64,000 nt of DNA from Naumovozyma dairenensis CBS 421. Taxonomy: Eukaryota > Ascomycota > Saccharomycetes > Saccharomycetales > Saccharomycetaceae. This document shows positions 1 through 9,520 of the stretch, piece after piece. The notes under the pieces were generated by a model. That model did not search any database. It worked only from the letters and a program-made list of their open reading frames with translations, and was not told the DNA's origin. The position numbers and the translations under genes are program-made. The stretch is taken from assembly GCF_000227115.2 (NCBI RefSeq), contig NC_016479.1:923014-987013 (forward strand), read 5' to 3'. The first letter of the stretch is position 1. Each line of letters opens with the position of its first letter.

Positions 1-769
1 ATGTCGTGTATCCAAGACTTTCCTTAATCACATCCCGCATTTTTTGTGTCTCTCTTGATGCAAGGGCAAAAATTATATCATCCCAGTCATTGAGTAAAGG
101 CCGGTTCGCAGGATTAAAAACCATCCCTGTAAATTCAAGGTTTTTAAGCTCATCAGGAAGCGATGGTAAAGCAGTTTGTAAATCGTACTCACCGTTTATG
201 AATGTATTCCGGATTGCTTGCATGGCCTCACTTTTTTGAAATACCTCATCATCACTAAACATCAAATCTTCAAAACAAAGACGTCCGAGATCTAAAAACA
301 CCTCATCAACACTAGCCTTTTCGACCGAATAACAGTATTCTTTAAATATCTTAAACAATTTCCTACTCTCTCTTCTGTATGGATCTAAAGAAACCTTATA
401 ATTATCTGGCGGTAGCTGTTTTTCCTTTTCCTTCATCCATGATCCATATCCATCATAATAGGTCCACCAAGATTCACCTTTCTTAAATACCGCAGTATGG
501 ATAGGTATAAGATGATCACATTTTTTCATGGCTTCGTGGATAGTATCCATTCTCGATATTCCATATTTTCTGGCTGCATACGATACCGCTATTATAGAAT
601 TCCATTGTACACATACCACGGGGTCATCTCTTGTATAGTCGCATCTAATTTGTTCGACCTGTGCGAAAAATGCATTAACATCGATATGAGCCATGCATGA
701 TAACGGAGATAGGTATGAAGTTGTAACTGAGTTAAGCTGGATTAAATCATTCCATGTAAACTTTGACAT
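1..769 (-). CDS. RAD30: DNA polymerase eta, Rad30 (5' part, runs off the left edge)
   Basis: Y-family translesion polymerase that copies past UV photoproducts. The frame is open from an ATG at 769 to the window edge (256 codons plus one base), so only the N-terminal palm/fingers half is present. Asp30 in the motif DVNAFF and the pair Asp155-Glu156 in VDEVFLDL are the catalytic metal ligands and fall at the same numbers as in S. cerevisiae Rad30. The block CVQWNSIIAVSYAARKYGI is nearly identical to the yeast protein. In S. cerevisiae RAD30 (YDR419W) also neighbours an RPL12 gene. The 3' half, with little finger, zinc finger and PCNA-binding motif, lies outside the window. Confidence 0.95.
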   Translation of the reverse strand, partial: MSKFTWNDLIQLNSVTTSYLSPLSCMAHIDVNAFFAQVEQIRCDYTRDDPVVCVQWNSIIAVSYAARKYGISRMDTIHEAMKKCDHLIPIHTAVFKKGESWWTYYDGYGSWMKEKEKQLPPDNYKVSLDPYRRESRKLFKIFKEYCYSVEKASVDEVFLDLGRLCFEDLMFSDDEVFQKSEAMQAIRNTFINGEYDLQTALPSLPDELKNLEFTGMVFNPANRPLLNDWDDIIFALASRETQKMRDVIKESLGYTT

Positions 770-2768
770 TAACATCTAGTTGCTACTTCTTTAAGAGCCA
801 TCATAGTGCAAGAAACTTACTTTTCTATGACTAAGTTAAGTGGAATTAATAGGATATGCTTTCAAGTGTTATATTATTTTTCTTTATTGCTACGCGTAAT
901 GTATTTCACGCGTTTTCTAAACAGTTGATTGGGTTTAATGTGATGTTCAATTATCGTCATATAAAAACATCTCTGTGGTAGGATTATGATATAACCAAGA
1001 AAATAATAGAAAAAAAAATGGACTGAAAAGGATTTATTGAGATTTTGTTGTTGGCAGATGATATAACTTTCAATAAAATGACTATAATAGGGGCCCTAGT
1101 TCAAGGGTGATAAGTCTGTGACGTCGATTTAGTTGCTCTAAATCATACCTAGATCTAAGGACTTAAGCATAAGATACTATTAACTGATTACTACTTCTAC
1201 TTCATCAGTTATAAGGAAAACAATACTAAAGTGCATTACCAGCATACAAGTCACATTGAGCTTGAAACTTCAAGTTATTTACCTTATTATCCTTCTCTGC
1301 TTTTTATATAAAATAGCTATACTGACACTAGCCTATAGACTATACCTGGACTTATTAATATCTAACCCCGAGTTATCAGTAAGTAGAAAAACTTGCATCT
1401 AACAAAATGTCACAGTTTGCTATTGTCCAAAATCAAGCATACAACATAAACTAAAGCGTCTAGGAATATTCGGACCCGAAGTTTCATTCTTAACCGATGA
1501 ACGATTATTCGCCATATATACAAGGTTCTTTCTTTATATTAAACTTTATTAATAGAATATAATCAAACTTCCTTCTGGTTTTTATTTTTGAGAAATAGTT
1601 CTTTTCATCTTTGGAATATTTTTTATTTTCAAGTTTTTCATTTTAATTCTTTATTTAATTTGATTTTTCAACCTAAATAAAAAAAGTCTAATCCTAAAAT
1701 AAACAAAACATGACATAATTATATCTCAAAATTAAAAGACTCTATTTCCAACAGAGGATCAAATGAATCATCTCTTAGCCCCCCATTTAAAAATCTACGT
1801 TAAGTATAAAAGAAGGGAGTGGACTTAGAGCTTTTATGAAAACTGTATTTTCGTTTCTTGCGTTAATTGTTCTTGGCTTCACTAAACAAATAATAGTAGA
1901 GTATCTCCTAATTCTCAATAGAGCCTATGTAACTTATCAATAGCTATGTGAGGGGTGTTTATTAATTTTGTCCCAGAAACTGGGAGAATTTAATTGATAT
2001 ATATAAAATAAATATGGTACCTAGGTGTGAGGCAGCTACCTTTATGGATAACTACCATTTATCAAACTTTTCAAGTTCCTTAGAAAGAGAAGAGGCGAAG
2101 GAAACAAAGGATCCAATGCCTTCAGAGTAATAGTTACCTAAGTTAAGCGAAGTTCTGCCTTGTTAATTGTTCTCTGATTAGCACAACTCCTCAGACGCTT
2201 TGAACACTTTCATCAGCAAGATTAACTCATGATTAACTTTGAATTGAAATGTGACCAAGAAACTACTGAAAGAAAAGATATAAAAAATTATTACTTCCAT
2301 ATCTTTAATTATTTTTTTCTCAAGAAGATAAAAGCTCTCTTCCAAAAAATACTTTACGTTACATTTTTCAAGATTCAGACTAGGAAATGTACTATATACG
2401 ATAAATATCTGACAAAGTGAAAGATGGACCAATATAACTATGGAATAAGAGTTATCTTGGTGAGTAAATGTCAATTAGATCTTGTTTGAAACTTAAATAG
2501 GAACCAAGTACGGTAGTAATAAAATGAAAATCGATTGATAGTCATAACCTGGCACCGGAGTGTTGTCAAACTGTTTTTGTTCTGATAATAAGTATCTGAA
2601 CCTTTTGCAAAATAGTAAAGTTTTGTAAGTACGATGGGTTCAAAAAGAGAAAAAAAAAGAAAGGAAAATGGGAATGGGTAACGTTGAAATGATTGTTTTT
2701 TATTGCCTTAGATTAGAAAATACAGAATGATATATGGGATGGAATATTTGGAATTAAATATAAAAATC
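770..2768. other. Gene-poor spacer between RAD30 and RPL12
   Basis: About 2 kb of AT-rich DNA upstream of RAD30 and downstream of RPL12. It contains a probable LTR relic at 1046-1404 (listed separately). The small open frames at 2178-2474 (minus) and 2229-2420 (plus) overlap each other on opposite strands, are rich in Phe, Lys and Ile, and look like chance frames. No tRNA or snoRNA was recognised. Confidence 0.6.
1046..1404 (+). repeat. Probable solo LTR relic (dispersed repeat copy 1)
   Basis: The segment begins TGTTGTTGG and ends CATCTAACA, so it has TGTT...AACA termini, and it contains a TATA-like TTTTATATAAAAT near 1300-1312, as yeast LTRs do. Two stretches match a second locus at about 19100-19200: a roughly 21-base match around 1127 (GATTTA.TTGCTCTAA) and a roughly 65-base match from about 1338 to 1405, including TAACCC.GA.TTATCA.TAA. 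No target-site duplication is visible. The boundaries are inferred, and the family is unknown. Confidence 0.4.
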
Positions 2769-3266
2769 TTAGTTTTCTGGAATTTCAATTTCACCAGCGT
2801 TAATACCTTCAATGATATCGTGAGGGTTTTTGAAATCAACACGACAACCAATGGATTGAGCGGTACCTAAAATTTCTTTAGTGACGGAAGCCAAGTTCTT
2901 ACCGAAAGATTTTTCTTGCATTTGCTTAGCAATTTCAATAATGTCATCCAATTGTAAGTTACCACTGTGCTTGATGTTCTTATCCTTCTTTCTGTCTCTT
3001 GGTGGTTCCTTCAAAGCAGTAATAACCAAAGAGGAAGCAGATGGAACAACAGAAGCAGTAGCTTGTCTGTTTTGGATCTTCAATTGGACGGTAACCTTGA
3101 TACCCTTGAAGTCCTTGGTAGCCTTGGCGATATCTTCACCGACCTTCTTTGGAGACAAACCCAAAGGACCGATCTTAGGAGCTAAAGCGGCAGAAGCACC
3201 AACTTCACCACCGACAGCTCTTAAGTACAAGTATTTGACTTCAGTTGGATCAAACTTTGGAGGCAT
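2769..3266 (-). CDS. RPL12: 60S ribosomal protein L12 (uL11)
   Basis: Ribosomal protein of the GTPase-associated stalk base, where it binds 25S rRNA below the P-stalk. The 165-residue product has the usual yeast length and carries the family blocks [19 protein letters not shown] near the N-terminus and [12 protein letters not shown] near the C-terminus. The ATG at 3266 is followed directly by [11 protein letters not shown] as in other yeasts. S. cerevisiae has the duplicate pair RPL12A (YEL054C) and RPL12B (YDR418W). By gene order this is the YDR418W position. Two Rap1-like sites lie about 440 bp upstream. Confidence 0.96.
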   Translation of the reverse strand: MPPKFDPTEVKYLYLRAVGGEVGASAALAPKIGPLGLSPKKVGEDIAKATKDFKGIKVTVQLKIQNRQATASVVPSASSLVITALKEPPRDRKKDKNIKHSGNLQLDDIIEIAKQMQEKSFGKNLASVTKEILGTAQSIGCRVDFKNPHDIIEGINAGEIEIPEN

Positions 3267-3701
3267 TGTATCTTGTTAAATTATACTTGCTTGAGGCACT
3301 CTGAGTTGTGTTCAATTGAAGGTTATTACGAAAAAACCATTAACCATCTTATGCATTATACAATAGTTTCTTTTCAGAACGGATCTTCCAAAGGAGATGC
3401 CCGGCTCACTAAGAAATTTGAGAGGAGCCTCGGGGAAGTTTTCACCTTTTTGCGGGCCGAGATTTCTAACGCGACATTTAGGGACCCCCTTCTAAATGTG
3501 AGGCAAGTGCCCCCTGCCTAGTACCTAAACAGATATAATGAAGAGGCAGTTTGATGGAGCTTATTCTTAACTATCTACACGATAAGTTAGCAACTCCAAA
3601 GAAACAATTTAGGTATACATTTAACCTCAGATAAATGCAATCTATTATATCTTAATCATTCTCTCTTGTCCAATAGTGGATTTACCCTTATAATGGGTTA
3701 A

Positions 3702-3716
3702 ACACCCAAACACCCA
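3702..3716 (+). promoter_or_regulatory. Tandem Rap1-like sites upstream of RPL12
   Basis: ACACCCAAACACCCA contains two overlapping ACACCC cores, close to the Rap1 consensus used by most yeast ribosomal protein promoters. It lies about 440 bp upstream of the RPL12 ATG, which is somewhat far, so the assignment is tentative. Confidence 0.4.
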
Positions 3717-4089
3717 AATGATGTATGGATGGAGATAGTCATAAATATTTCTTTCACTTTTTTTCAATGAATCTTCCGGAGTTTTACGAGGGGCAACGTG
3801 TTCAGAAATACGAATTGTTAAGTATTTTTCTTTTCATCATACCGTGGTTGTATCTATTATACGCTACTATTAAGAAAACGAAAAAGAAAACCATACATAC
3901 TTTGGTGTCGTTTCAGCACTTTCGTTTGCCGGTCATTACAATACATATTTCTAAAAAACCTGAGAACGACGACGTTCGCTGGCTGCTAGCCCAGGCATAT
4001 TGGTAGACATGATCTAAATTCTCCACTAGTGTCCAAAAAGAAACTCAATTTGGGAACATTAAGCCCCTCGTGGAAGTGCAGCTGTTTGT

Positions 4090-4728
4090 GCAGCCATCTT
4101 TTAGTGAATATGTGAAATCTCTATTCTCTTATCTAAAATCTAATCTACAAGCCGTATTACACGTTGTGGTGTCGTCTGATACAAGCCGTTTTACTCTAAT
4201 GGGAACGTTACCGATCTTTAACCCTGGTTTACTATACATTACTCCTAATAAAATGTGTTGGTCAACCACTATCAATCAATGCTTCGAAAATCTCCAGTAT
4301 TTGTTCTAATCTTCACAATACAGACGTCTTGAACAGGCGGATTAATTTCAATGGTGGTAACATGTGGATATCCCTTTTCATGCTCTTCTAAATTGCATAA
4401 TGACATAGAATCTTCTCTGTATGCGCTTCTAAATTGCATACTAATAAATCATCATTGGAGCTACACTCAGGAATGGCAACAGTAGCTTCAAGTTCTTCAT
4501 TGGCTTTACATAGGCCTCGCATTGAGTTTCTTGCATTGTTTCTTATAATGACCATATTCATGACAGTTCATGCAAAGGTCATTCTCTTTGCAAATTCTAT
4601 TCCAGTCTACAGTCCAGAGTTACTATTATCTGACCTTCTTTTGGTACCACCAATGCGCTTTCGAGAATCGTTCGAACTTCTCAATGCGGGTCTATTACCG
4701 TCATTAGTTCCCCTTCCATTATTATAAC
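4090..4728 (-). pseudogene. Decayed Ty3/Gypsy-like Gag nucleocapsid and protease fragment
   Basis: Read on the minus strand, 4574-4533 encodes a perfect retroviral-type zinc knuckle, C-x2-C-x4-H-x4-C (CMNCHEYGHYKKQC). A basic stretch with KRIGGTKRRSDN-like sequence precedes it. Further on, about 4282-4264 encodes ALIDSG, the aspartic-protease active-site motif, followed by KPGLKIGNVPIRVKRL and the rest of a protease-like stretch to about 4130. Frameshifts and stops interrupt it, for example a missing C near 4613 and a stop just after DSG. No reverse transcriptase was recognised beyond about 4090. The CCHC-protease order fits Ty3/Gypsy elements rather than Ty1-type Gag, which lacks the knuckle. 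Confidence 0.65.
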
Positions 4729-4910
4729 TCCTAGGATTGTTGTTATATTAATGGAAGGGGTAATAATAATGGTAGTAGGTCTGTGCGGGCAAAGTCGAAC
4801 GAAACTCGAAAACGCATGGGTGGTACAAAAAGAAGGTCAGATAATAGTAACTCTGGACCTGTAGACTGGAACCGAATTTGTCGTGAAAATAACTTGAGTA
4901 TGAACTGTCA
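4561..4910. repeat. Large imperfect inverted repeat with hairpin centre
   Basis: The left arm 4561-4728 and right arm 4742-4910 are reverse complements of each other over about 168 bases, separated by 13 bases. At the centre, 4710-4728 and 4742-4760 match at 18 of 19 positions. A run of more than 25 bases is identical in the two arms (about 4614-4640 against 4830-4856). Both arms encode the same Gag segment before the zinc knuckle. Overall identity by eye is around three quarters or better. Confidence 0.8.
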
Positions 4911-4920
4911 GCAAGCCAGT
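4742..4920 (+). pseudogene. Second decayed Gag fragment, plus strand, opposite to the first
   Basis: The plus-strand frame reads KRMGGTKRRSDNSNSGPVDW and then CRENNLSMNC, matching the minus-strand fragment next door up to the first half of the zinc knuckle (C-x2-C reduced to S-M-N-C). After about 4910 the similarity is lost. It forms the right arm of the inverted repeat. Confidence 0.6.
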
Positions 4921-5241
4921 TTTATAGAAGGGGGACGGACATTATTATTTTTTCTGATTGATTTCAATTTTATTCCCATCGTAGTAACTCCTTTCCAATT
5001 CAAGCAGTTTTTAGTTAATAAGTTATGTAGAACTTTGTTACAAACATCTTATTCATTTGGAATATGAACGACCTAAAGGAAGGAAAGTCGACTTATTCAT
5101 CGCATAGCAGCTTAATGTATAGATAGTCAACTTAGGCATCAATTCAGTTTGACTGAAGAATAAGTTTGATACCGAGAGACATTACGTTTAGATTAGAAGA
5201 ATGTCATTAATAATAATTACTGATTTCTATATAATATATGA

Positions 5242-7788
5242 TTATAAATCAAGCTCTATCTCTTCTGGATTGCTAGTAGTCATAGTTTTTTGCTGTTTTG
5301 CACTAGCCGCTGCTGTAACGAATTGAACGTTGCCATCATTATGACTTGCTTCCTCTGTATCTATCTTCATTTCGTTCTCAAGTTGCCTTTTTAACCTCAA
5401 CATATTTTTATATGTTTCTTTGTTACCATATTCTAGCTCAAATTTGTCCCAATGTTCCCATAAATCTGTATTTTCTACTGGTGGCAACAACTTTGCACCA
5501 TATTCCATTATTTCTCTTGCCCTTGTAACTTCTTTACTTTTAGCTTCTAAATGTGCAAACTTTAGGATGTAAGGAATCACTTTCGAATTAGGTAACGCTG
5601 TAATAGCTTGTTCATAAAGTTCTCTTGCGACAGAAATACCGAAATTAGATTCTGCTTCAGAAATGCACATATCCCATAAAGTGAGTCGACTATTTAAGTA
5701 AGTACGACCTTCACCATTATTTTTGGCCCCATCTAATAAGATGTCCACTGATTTTTTAATCAAGCCATTTTTCTCAGCTTCATATTTACTGTAGAGGATA
5801 AACAATGCTTTACAGTCAACACCTGCTTGTATTAAGTGTCGTAGTGACTGATCAAACAGTTCCCTTATGTGTTCTTTAGAGATTATTGAACTTTCAACCA
5901 CTTCGGACAGGTAGATATTCCAAATCTCATTTTGCGTTTCAGGTGTAAATATTGCAACAGCCCTTTCATAAACCTGATAGCTATCCAAAGTTCTTCCACA
6001 GTTTTTTAGAAAATGGGCGTAGTTTATAAACATCATAGGCGATAAAATTTTCAGTTTAATTGCACTCTCATATGTCTCTATGATTTTATCCTTCCAAATC
6101 TTCTCATTCTCAAAGGTTGAATTTACCATTTCTAACAAATCTATTTTTAATGACCATAACTTTAACGAATTGAAAACAATTGTTTGTGCAGGGACCTTCC
6201 CATGACTGGCTCTAAATTTATCTATAATCACATCAGGATGATCTGGAGCTATTAATGCAGTATCTAATAATAAAAGACATCTTTGTACACCGTCATCTAA
6301 CTCTAGTTCATTATTTATCCATGTTGTCCATATTTCTTCCAAGTCTTCTATATATGGGAAAGGGACTTTCAGTGCACTTTCATATATCTGTCTTGCACTA
6401 TCATAATTTTTACTATCCCAGTATATCTGAGCATAACTTACCCAAAGCTTCCCAAATACTCCTCGAGTAATTACTTTCAGAGGGTCAATTTTCATTATAG
6501 CCTCGGTATATACTTCCACTTTCTTACTCTTTGCTTCAAATAATGCAACTCTTTCATTCCATGTTGATATCATATTCGGATTCTGTCTTAACTTTAGATT
6601 ATTCATTTTCAACTTGTAATTTACAGTTAGATCTTGCGCGATTTGAAAATGAGAAGATAAAAGCTCTTCCCATTTGGGATCAGTCTGTAAAGTTTTATTG
6701 TCTTTTAACTCATTAATAATTGTCTCCAAGAAAGCCTGCTCGAAATTAAGATGCAGATTATAAAGAATCGTAAAATCGTGAACAGATGAAGTAGCTTTCA
6801 ACGATTTTTGCAAGAGCTCCTCAAATTGATCAAATTTCGCTTGTTTAATGTAATGCTTTGCCTTTAATATTGTTACAGTTAGACACTCAGTTGGAAACTG
6901 CTTTTCCAATTCTTCAGCGAATAGCTCATACTCCTTTTCCAGTTTTAATGATTCTAACATTTTCAGGTAATTTAAATTTATATCAAAAGATGAACCTTTT
7001 GTCGGCAGATATGATGTTGAAGTCCCTTTTGTCTCCCTCATTGATTGTTTATATATCTCAATTGCAGTGTTATAATCTTTGGTGTTATACAATGCCTGCA
7101 ATACTTGCTCGACCGCCGACGGTGGGCATACCAAAATGTATCTTCTTAAAAAGTGGGAAGCCCATACATTAGCAAAATCCGTTTCTTCATTATTCTTACT
7201 TGTAATCTCATTATCTGTCGCAAACAAAGTTTTATAAATCAAAAGTTGGAGTTCATCGTATTGATCTTGCTCGACATCATTTTCATCCTCTTCATCTGCA
7301 AAAGTCAAGGGAAGAAATTTTTCATAAATAAATTCGATTATTTTCCCCCATAAGGTTCCTTGATCTTGTATCTTCAATCGAGTAATGGAAATATCAAAAA
7401 CTTCCCTAATTAGTTTCAGGTCATATTGTTCGAGAGCGAAATCCAAGAACATAAAATATATGTCAGTAGGAGTCTTTTCTTGACATGTGTCTAAACATTT
7501 TTGGAAAATGAGAGTCATTTTTGAATATTTAAATTTATTGGCCATAAATCTGTCATTTTGCCAAGTTATATACTCCATCCATAGTTCTCCATCATCAACA
7601 AATTGTAATAGCAATCTCTCGTATAACCATTCAATAAGATCTTCGGTTCTCTTACTGTTTTTATTATTGGGGTCTCTTAATTGTGATTTCCAGTGATCCA
7701 GATATCGTTTCCAAGCAGTTAGATTCTGAGGATCCTTTTGTAGTTCATATTCAAATGCAATGTCATCTTCATTCAAGAAAGCCTCCAT
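5242..7788 (-). CDS. SYF1: Pre-mRNA splicing factor Syf1 (HAT-repeat protein)
   Basis: Core scaffold of the Prp19-associated (NTC) splicing complex, acting in the nucleus in the activated spliceosome. The 848-residue protein is built of HAT (half-a-TPR) repeats, with Trp/Tyr/Pro landmarks such as LTAWKRYLDHW near the N-terminus and the repeated pattern 'W..Y...E' throughout. It ends in an acidic tail (EEIELDL). S. cerevisiae Syf1 has 859 residues. The open frame extends upstream to 7899, but only from a TTG. The first ATG, at 7788, gives the conserved start MEAFLNEDDIAFEYEL. It is divergent from VMA8. Confidence 0.95.
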   Translation of the reverse strand: MEAFLNEDDIAFEYELQKDPQNLTAWKRYLDHWKSQLRDPNNKNSKRTEDLIEWLYERLLLQFVDDGELWMEYITWQNDRFMANKFKYSKMTLIFQKCLDTCQEKTPTDIYFMFLDFALEQYDLKLIREVFDISITRLKIQDQGTLWGKIIEFIYEKFLPLTFADEEDENDVEQDQYDELQLLIYKTLFATDNEITSKNNEETDFANVWASHFLRRYILVCPPSAVEQVLQALYNTKDYNTAIEIYKQSMRETKGTSTSYLPTKGSSFDINLNYLKMLESLKLEKEYELFAEELEKQFPTECLTVTILKAKHYIKQAKFDQFEELLQKSLKATSSVHDFTILYNLHLNFEQAFLETIINELKDNKTLQTDPKWEELLSSHFQIAQDLTVNYKLKMNNLKLRQNPNMISTWNERVALFEAKSKKVEVYTEAIMKIDPLKVITRGVFGKLWVSYAQIYWDSKNYDSARQIYESALKVPFPYIEDLEEIWTTWINNELELDDGVQRCLLLLDTALIAPDHPDVIIDKFRASHGKVPAQTIVFNSLKLWSLKIDLLEMVNSTFENEKIWKDKIIETYESAIKLKILSPMMFINYAHFLKNCGRTLDSYQVYERAVAIFTPETQNEIWNIYLSEVVESSIISKEHIRELFDQSLRHLIQAGVDCKALFILYSKYEAEKNGLIKKSVDILLDGAKNNGEGRTYLNSRLTLWDMCISEAESNFGISVARELYEQAITALPNSKVIPYILKFAHLEAKSKEVTRAREIMEYGAKLLPPVENTDLWEHWDKFELEYGNKETYKNMLRLKRQLENEMKIDTEEASHNDGNVQFVTAAASAKQQKTMTTSNPEEIELDL

Positions 7789-8224
7789 ATTCGAGCGCAC
7801 CAGGGAAAAAACTGAGAACTGAAAACAAAATAAGGACAGATAAGAAGTTCTGTTCGTCACTAATCTAATGATAAAACCAAACTTGCTCACGCAGTTCAAT
7901 CAATCATGATCCAACTTACTACTCACTCTTTTCTCTTTGATTATAGCACTCTTCCCATCTTTCCATATTATAGACTGAAAAATCACCCACTGTTACCCGG
8001 TTCTCGGACCTCTTGTGTAAAATTATGATTTCTAACAGTAAATTATAGTATGTTGTTGTAGTAAGAGTATACTGTACAAAAAAAAAAAAGGCAGCAACAT
8101 CTCTTCATATAATAGGACATGGAAATGAGCCGGTCTTTACCTACTTGATTCATTGGAGTTTCTTTCCCTATTCCAATAAGCAGCTTATCATTAATAAGAA
8201 CGGAATACACCACATTTAAAATAA
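7789..8224. other. Divergent SYF1/VMA8 promoter region
   Basis: This 436 bp spacer between divergent genes contains a Reb1-type site (7993-8000) and an A12 tract near 8078-8090. Nothing else was recognised. Confidence 0.5.
7993..8000 (-). promoter_or_regulatory. Reb1 site between SYF1 and VMA8
   Basis: TTACCCGG on the plus strand (CCGGGTAA on the minus) matches the Reb1 consensus. It sits about 205 bp from the SYF1 ATG and 225 bp from the VMA8 ATG, a typical place for a nucleosome-excluding factor in a divergent promoter. Confidence 0.55.
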
Positions 8225-9034
8225 ATGTCCGGAACGAGAGAGCAAGTCTTCCCCACACGTATGACCTTGGGGGTCATGAAAACCAAATTGAAAGGTGCCA
8301 ATCAAGGTTATTCATTATTAAAGAGGAAATCTGAGGCTCTAACTAAGAGATTCAGAGACATTACTAAGAGAATTGATGATGCCAAACAAAAAATGGGGAG
8401 AGTTATGCAGACTGCAGCTTTCTCATTGGCAGAAGTTTCTTACGCGACTGGTGAAAATATCGGGTATCAAGTGCAAGAAAGTGTATTGAATGCCAGATTT
8501 AAAGTTAGAGCTCGTCAAGAGAATGTTAGTGGTGTTTATTTACCACAATTTGAATCGTTTGTGGATCCAGAGATTAATGATTTTAAGTTGACGGGGTTGG
8601 GTCGTGGTGGTCAACAAGTGCAGCGTGCGAAGGAAATTTATTCAAAAGCTGTGGAAACTTTGGTGGAATTGGCTTCGTTACAGACCGCTTTTATTATCTT
8701 GGATGAAGTTATTAAAGTGACGAATAGAAGAGTTAATGCTATTGAACATGTTATTATTCCAAGAACTGAAAATACAATTGCTTATATTAATAGTGAATTG
8801 GATGAATTAGATAGAGAAGAATTTTACAGATTAAAGAAAGTGCAGGAAAAGAAACAAAAAGAAACGGCAAGACTCGATGAAGAAATGAAAATTAAACGAC
8901 TAGCTGAAGAAGAAAAAGCAAAGAACGAAAATCTAAATGAAGAAGGAAACGAGCAAGAAGTGAAAAATGAATCGAGCCCAGAAAGAGAAACAAGTGCACT
9001 TGTGGAAGAACATGAAGAAGATGTCATTTTCTGA
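8225..9034 (+). CDS. VMA8: V-type proton ATPase subunit D
   Basis: Central rotor-stalk subunit of the V1 sector of the vacuolar proton pump. The 269-residue product (S. cerevisiae 256) has the subunit D signature: [15 protein letters not shown] near the N-terminus, a long N-terminal helix, a central LGRGGQQVQ segment and the C-terminal helix with [14 protein letters not shown]. The charged C-terminal tail (Glu/Lys-rich, from about residue 205) is a little longer than usual. In S. cerevisiae VMA8 is YEL051W on chromosome V, not in the YDR41x block. Its presence between SYF1 and YDR415C is discussed in the findings. Confidence 0.96.
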   Translation: MSGTREQVFPTRMTLGVMKTKLKGANQGYSLLKRKSEALTKRFRDITKRIDDAKQKMGRVMQTAAFSLAEVSYATGENIGYQVQESVLNARFKVRARQENVSGVYLPQFESFVDPEINDFKLTGLGRGGQQVQRAKEIYSKAVETLVELASLQTAFIILDEVIKVTNRRVNAIEHVIIPRTENTIAYINSELDELDREEFYRLKKVQEKKQKETARLDEEMKIKRLAEEEKAKNENLNEEGNEQEVKNESSPERETSALVEEHEEDVIF

Positions 9035-9520
9035 TTATAAAACATTACGAGTTATGATACTGGGGAATCGTAGTCAATTAAGCATGTTCGTGTGTAGAAT
9101 TGGTATGCTTTTTGGAGGAGTAAAATCACTTATGAACATTCACTATTATTATCTGCATTTTTCTCGAAGGAAGATATATACATATACCCACTTTAAATAA
9201 GACCATTCGAAATAATATATATAGTAAACTGCTTATACAACTCTGATAACTGCAGAGTTCCAGCCCCTCTTAGCGAGTTCCAAGGGTTAAGCCAACTAAT
9301 AACCCCAAAAGTCTATTATGGGGATTCTGTTCTCTGCGCGGTTACTTCACTTTCAATAGTGGAGTAACAATTATAGCTTACATCTTATAAACTTCGAGGA
9401 TTTGTAATAAGAAGAACATTTTCGCCTTTGGCAAAATGAAAGTATACTCTCAAACTTGAAAGGTGAGTAACAGTGGCTACAGTCCTAAAAATTTGTTAGA
9501 TTACTTTATCTTATCCAAAT
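9035..9520. other. Spacer between VMA8 and YDR415C
   Basis: 486 bp with no gene. It holds one clear small hairpin (9341-9368) and otherwise AT-rich promoter-like DNA. Confidence 0.5.
9341..9368. repeat. Short inverted repeat (hairpin)
   Basis: Two 11-base arms, GTTACTTCACT and AGTGGAGTAAC, pair at 10 of 11 positions around a 6-base loop. It lies about 320 bp downstream of the VMA8 stop and 160 bp upstream of the next ATG. The function is unknown. Confidence 0.5.

Larger units (their letters stand above)
3267..5241. other. Spacer between RPL12 and SYF1 with retrotransposon remnants
   Basis: The first about 450 bp is the RPL12 promoter side. From roughly 4090 to 4910 the DNA is occupied by decayed Ty3/Gypsy-like gag-pol pieces on both strands (listed separately). 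The ATG-led frame at 3725-4006 (93 codons, plus strand) matches nothing I recognise and is probably chance. No intact gene is seen. Confidence 0.6.

Noticed and set aside
2178..2474. 98-codon minus-strand frame between RAD30 and RPL12
   Set aside because: AT-driven Phe/Leu/Ile-rich composition, an overlapping opposite-strand frame, and no motif or known neighbour at this place in relatives.
3725..4006. 93-codon ATG-led frame between RPL12 and SYF1
   Set aside because: Not recognised and next to decayed retrotransposon DNA; kept only as a possible chance frame.
5242..7899. N-terminal 37-residue extension of SYF1
   Set aside because: The extension begins at TTG and is hydrophobic and unlike the family; the ATG at 7788 gives the conserved start.
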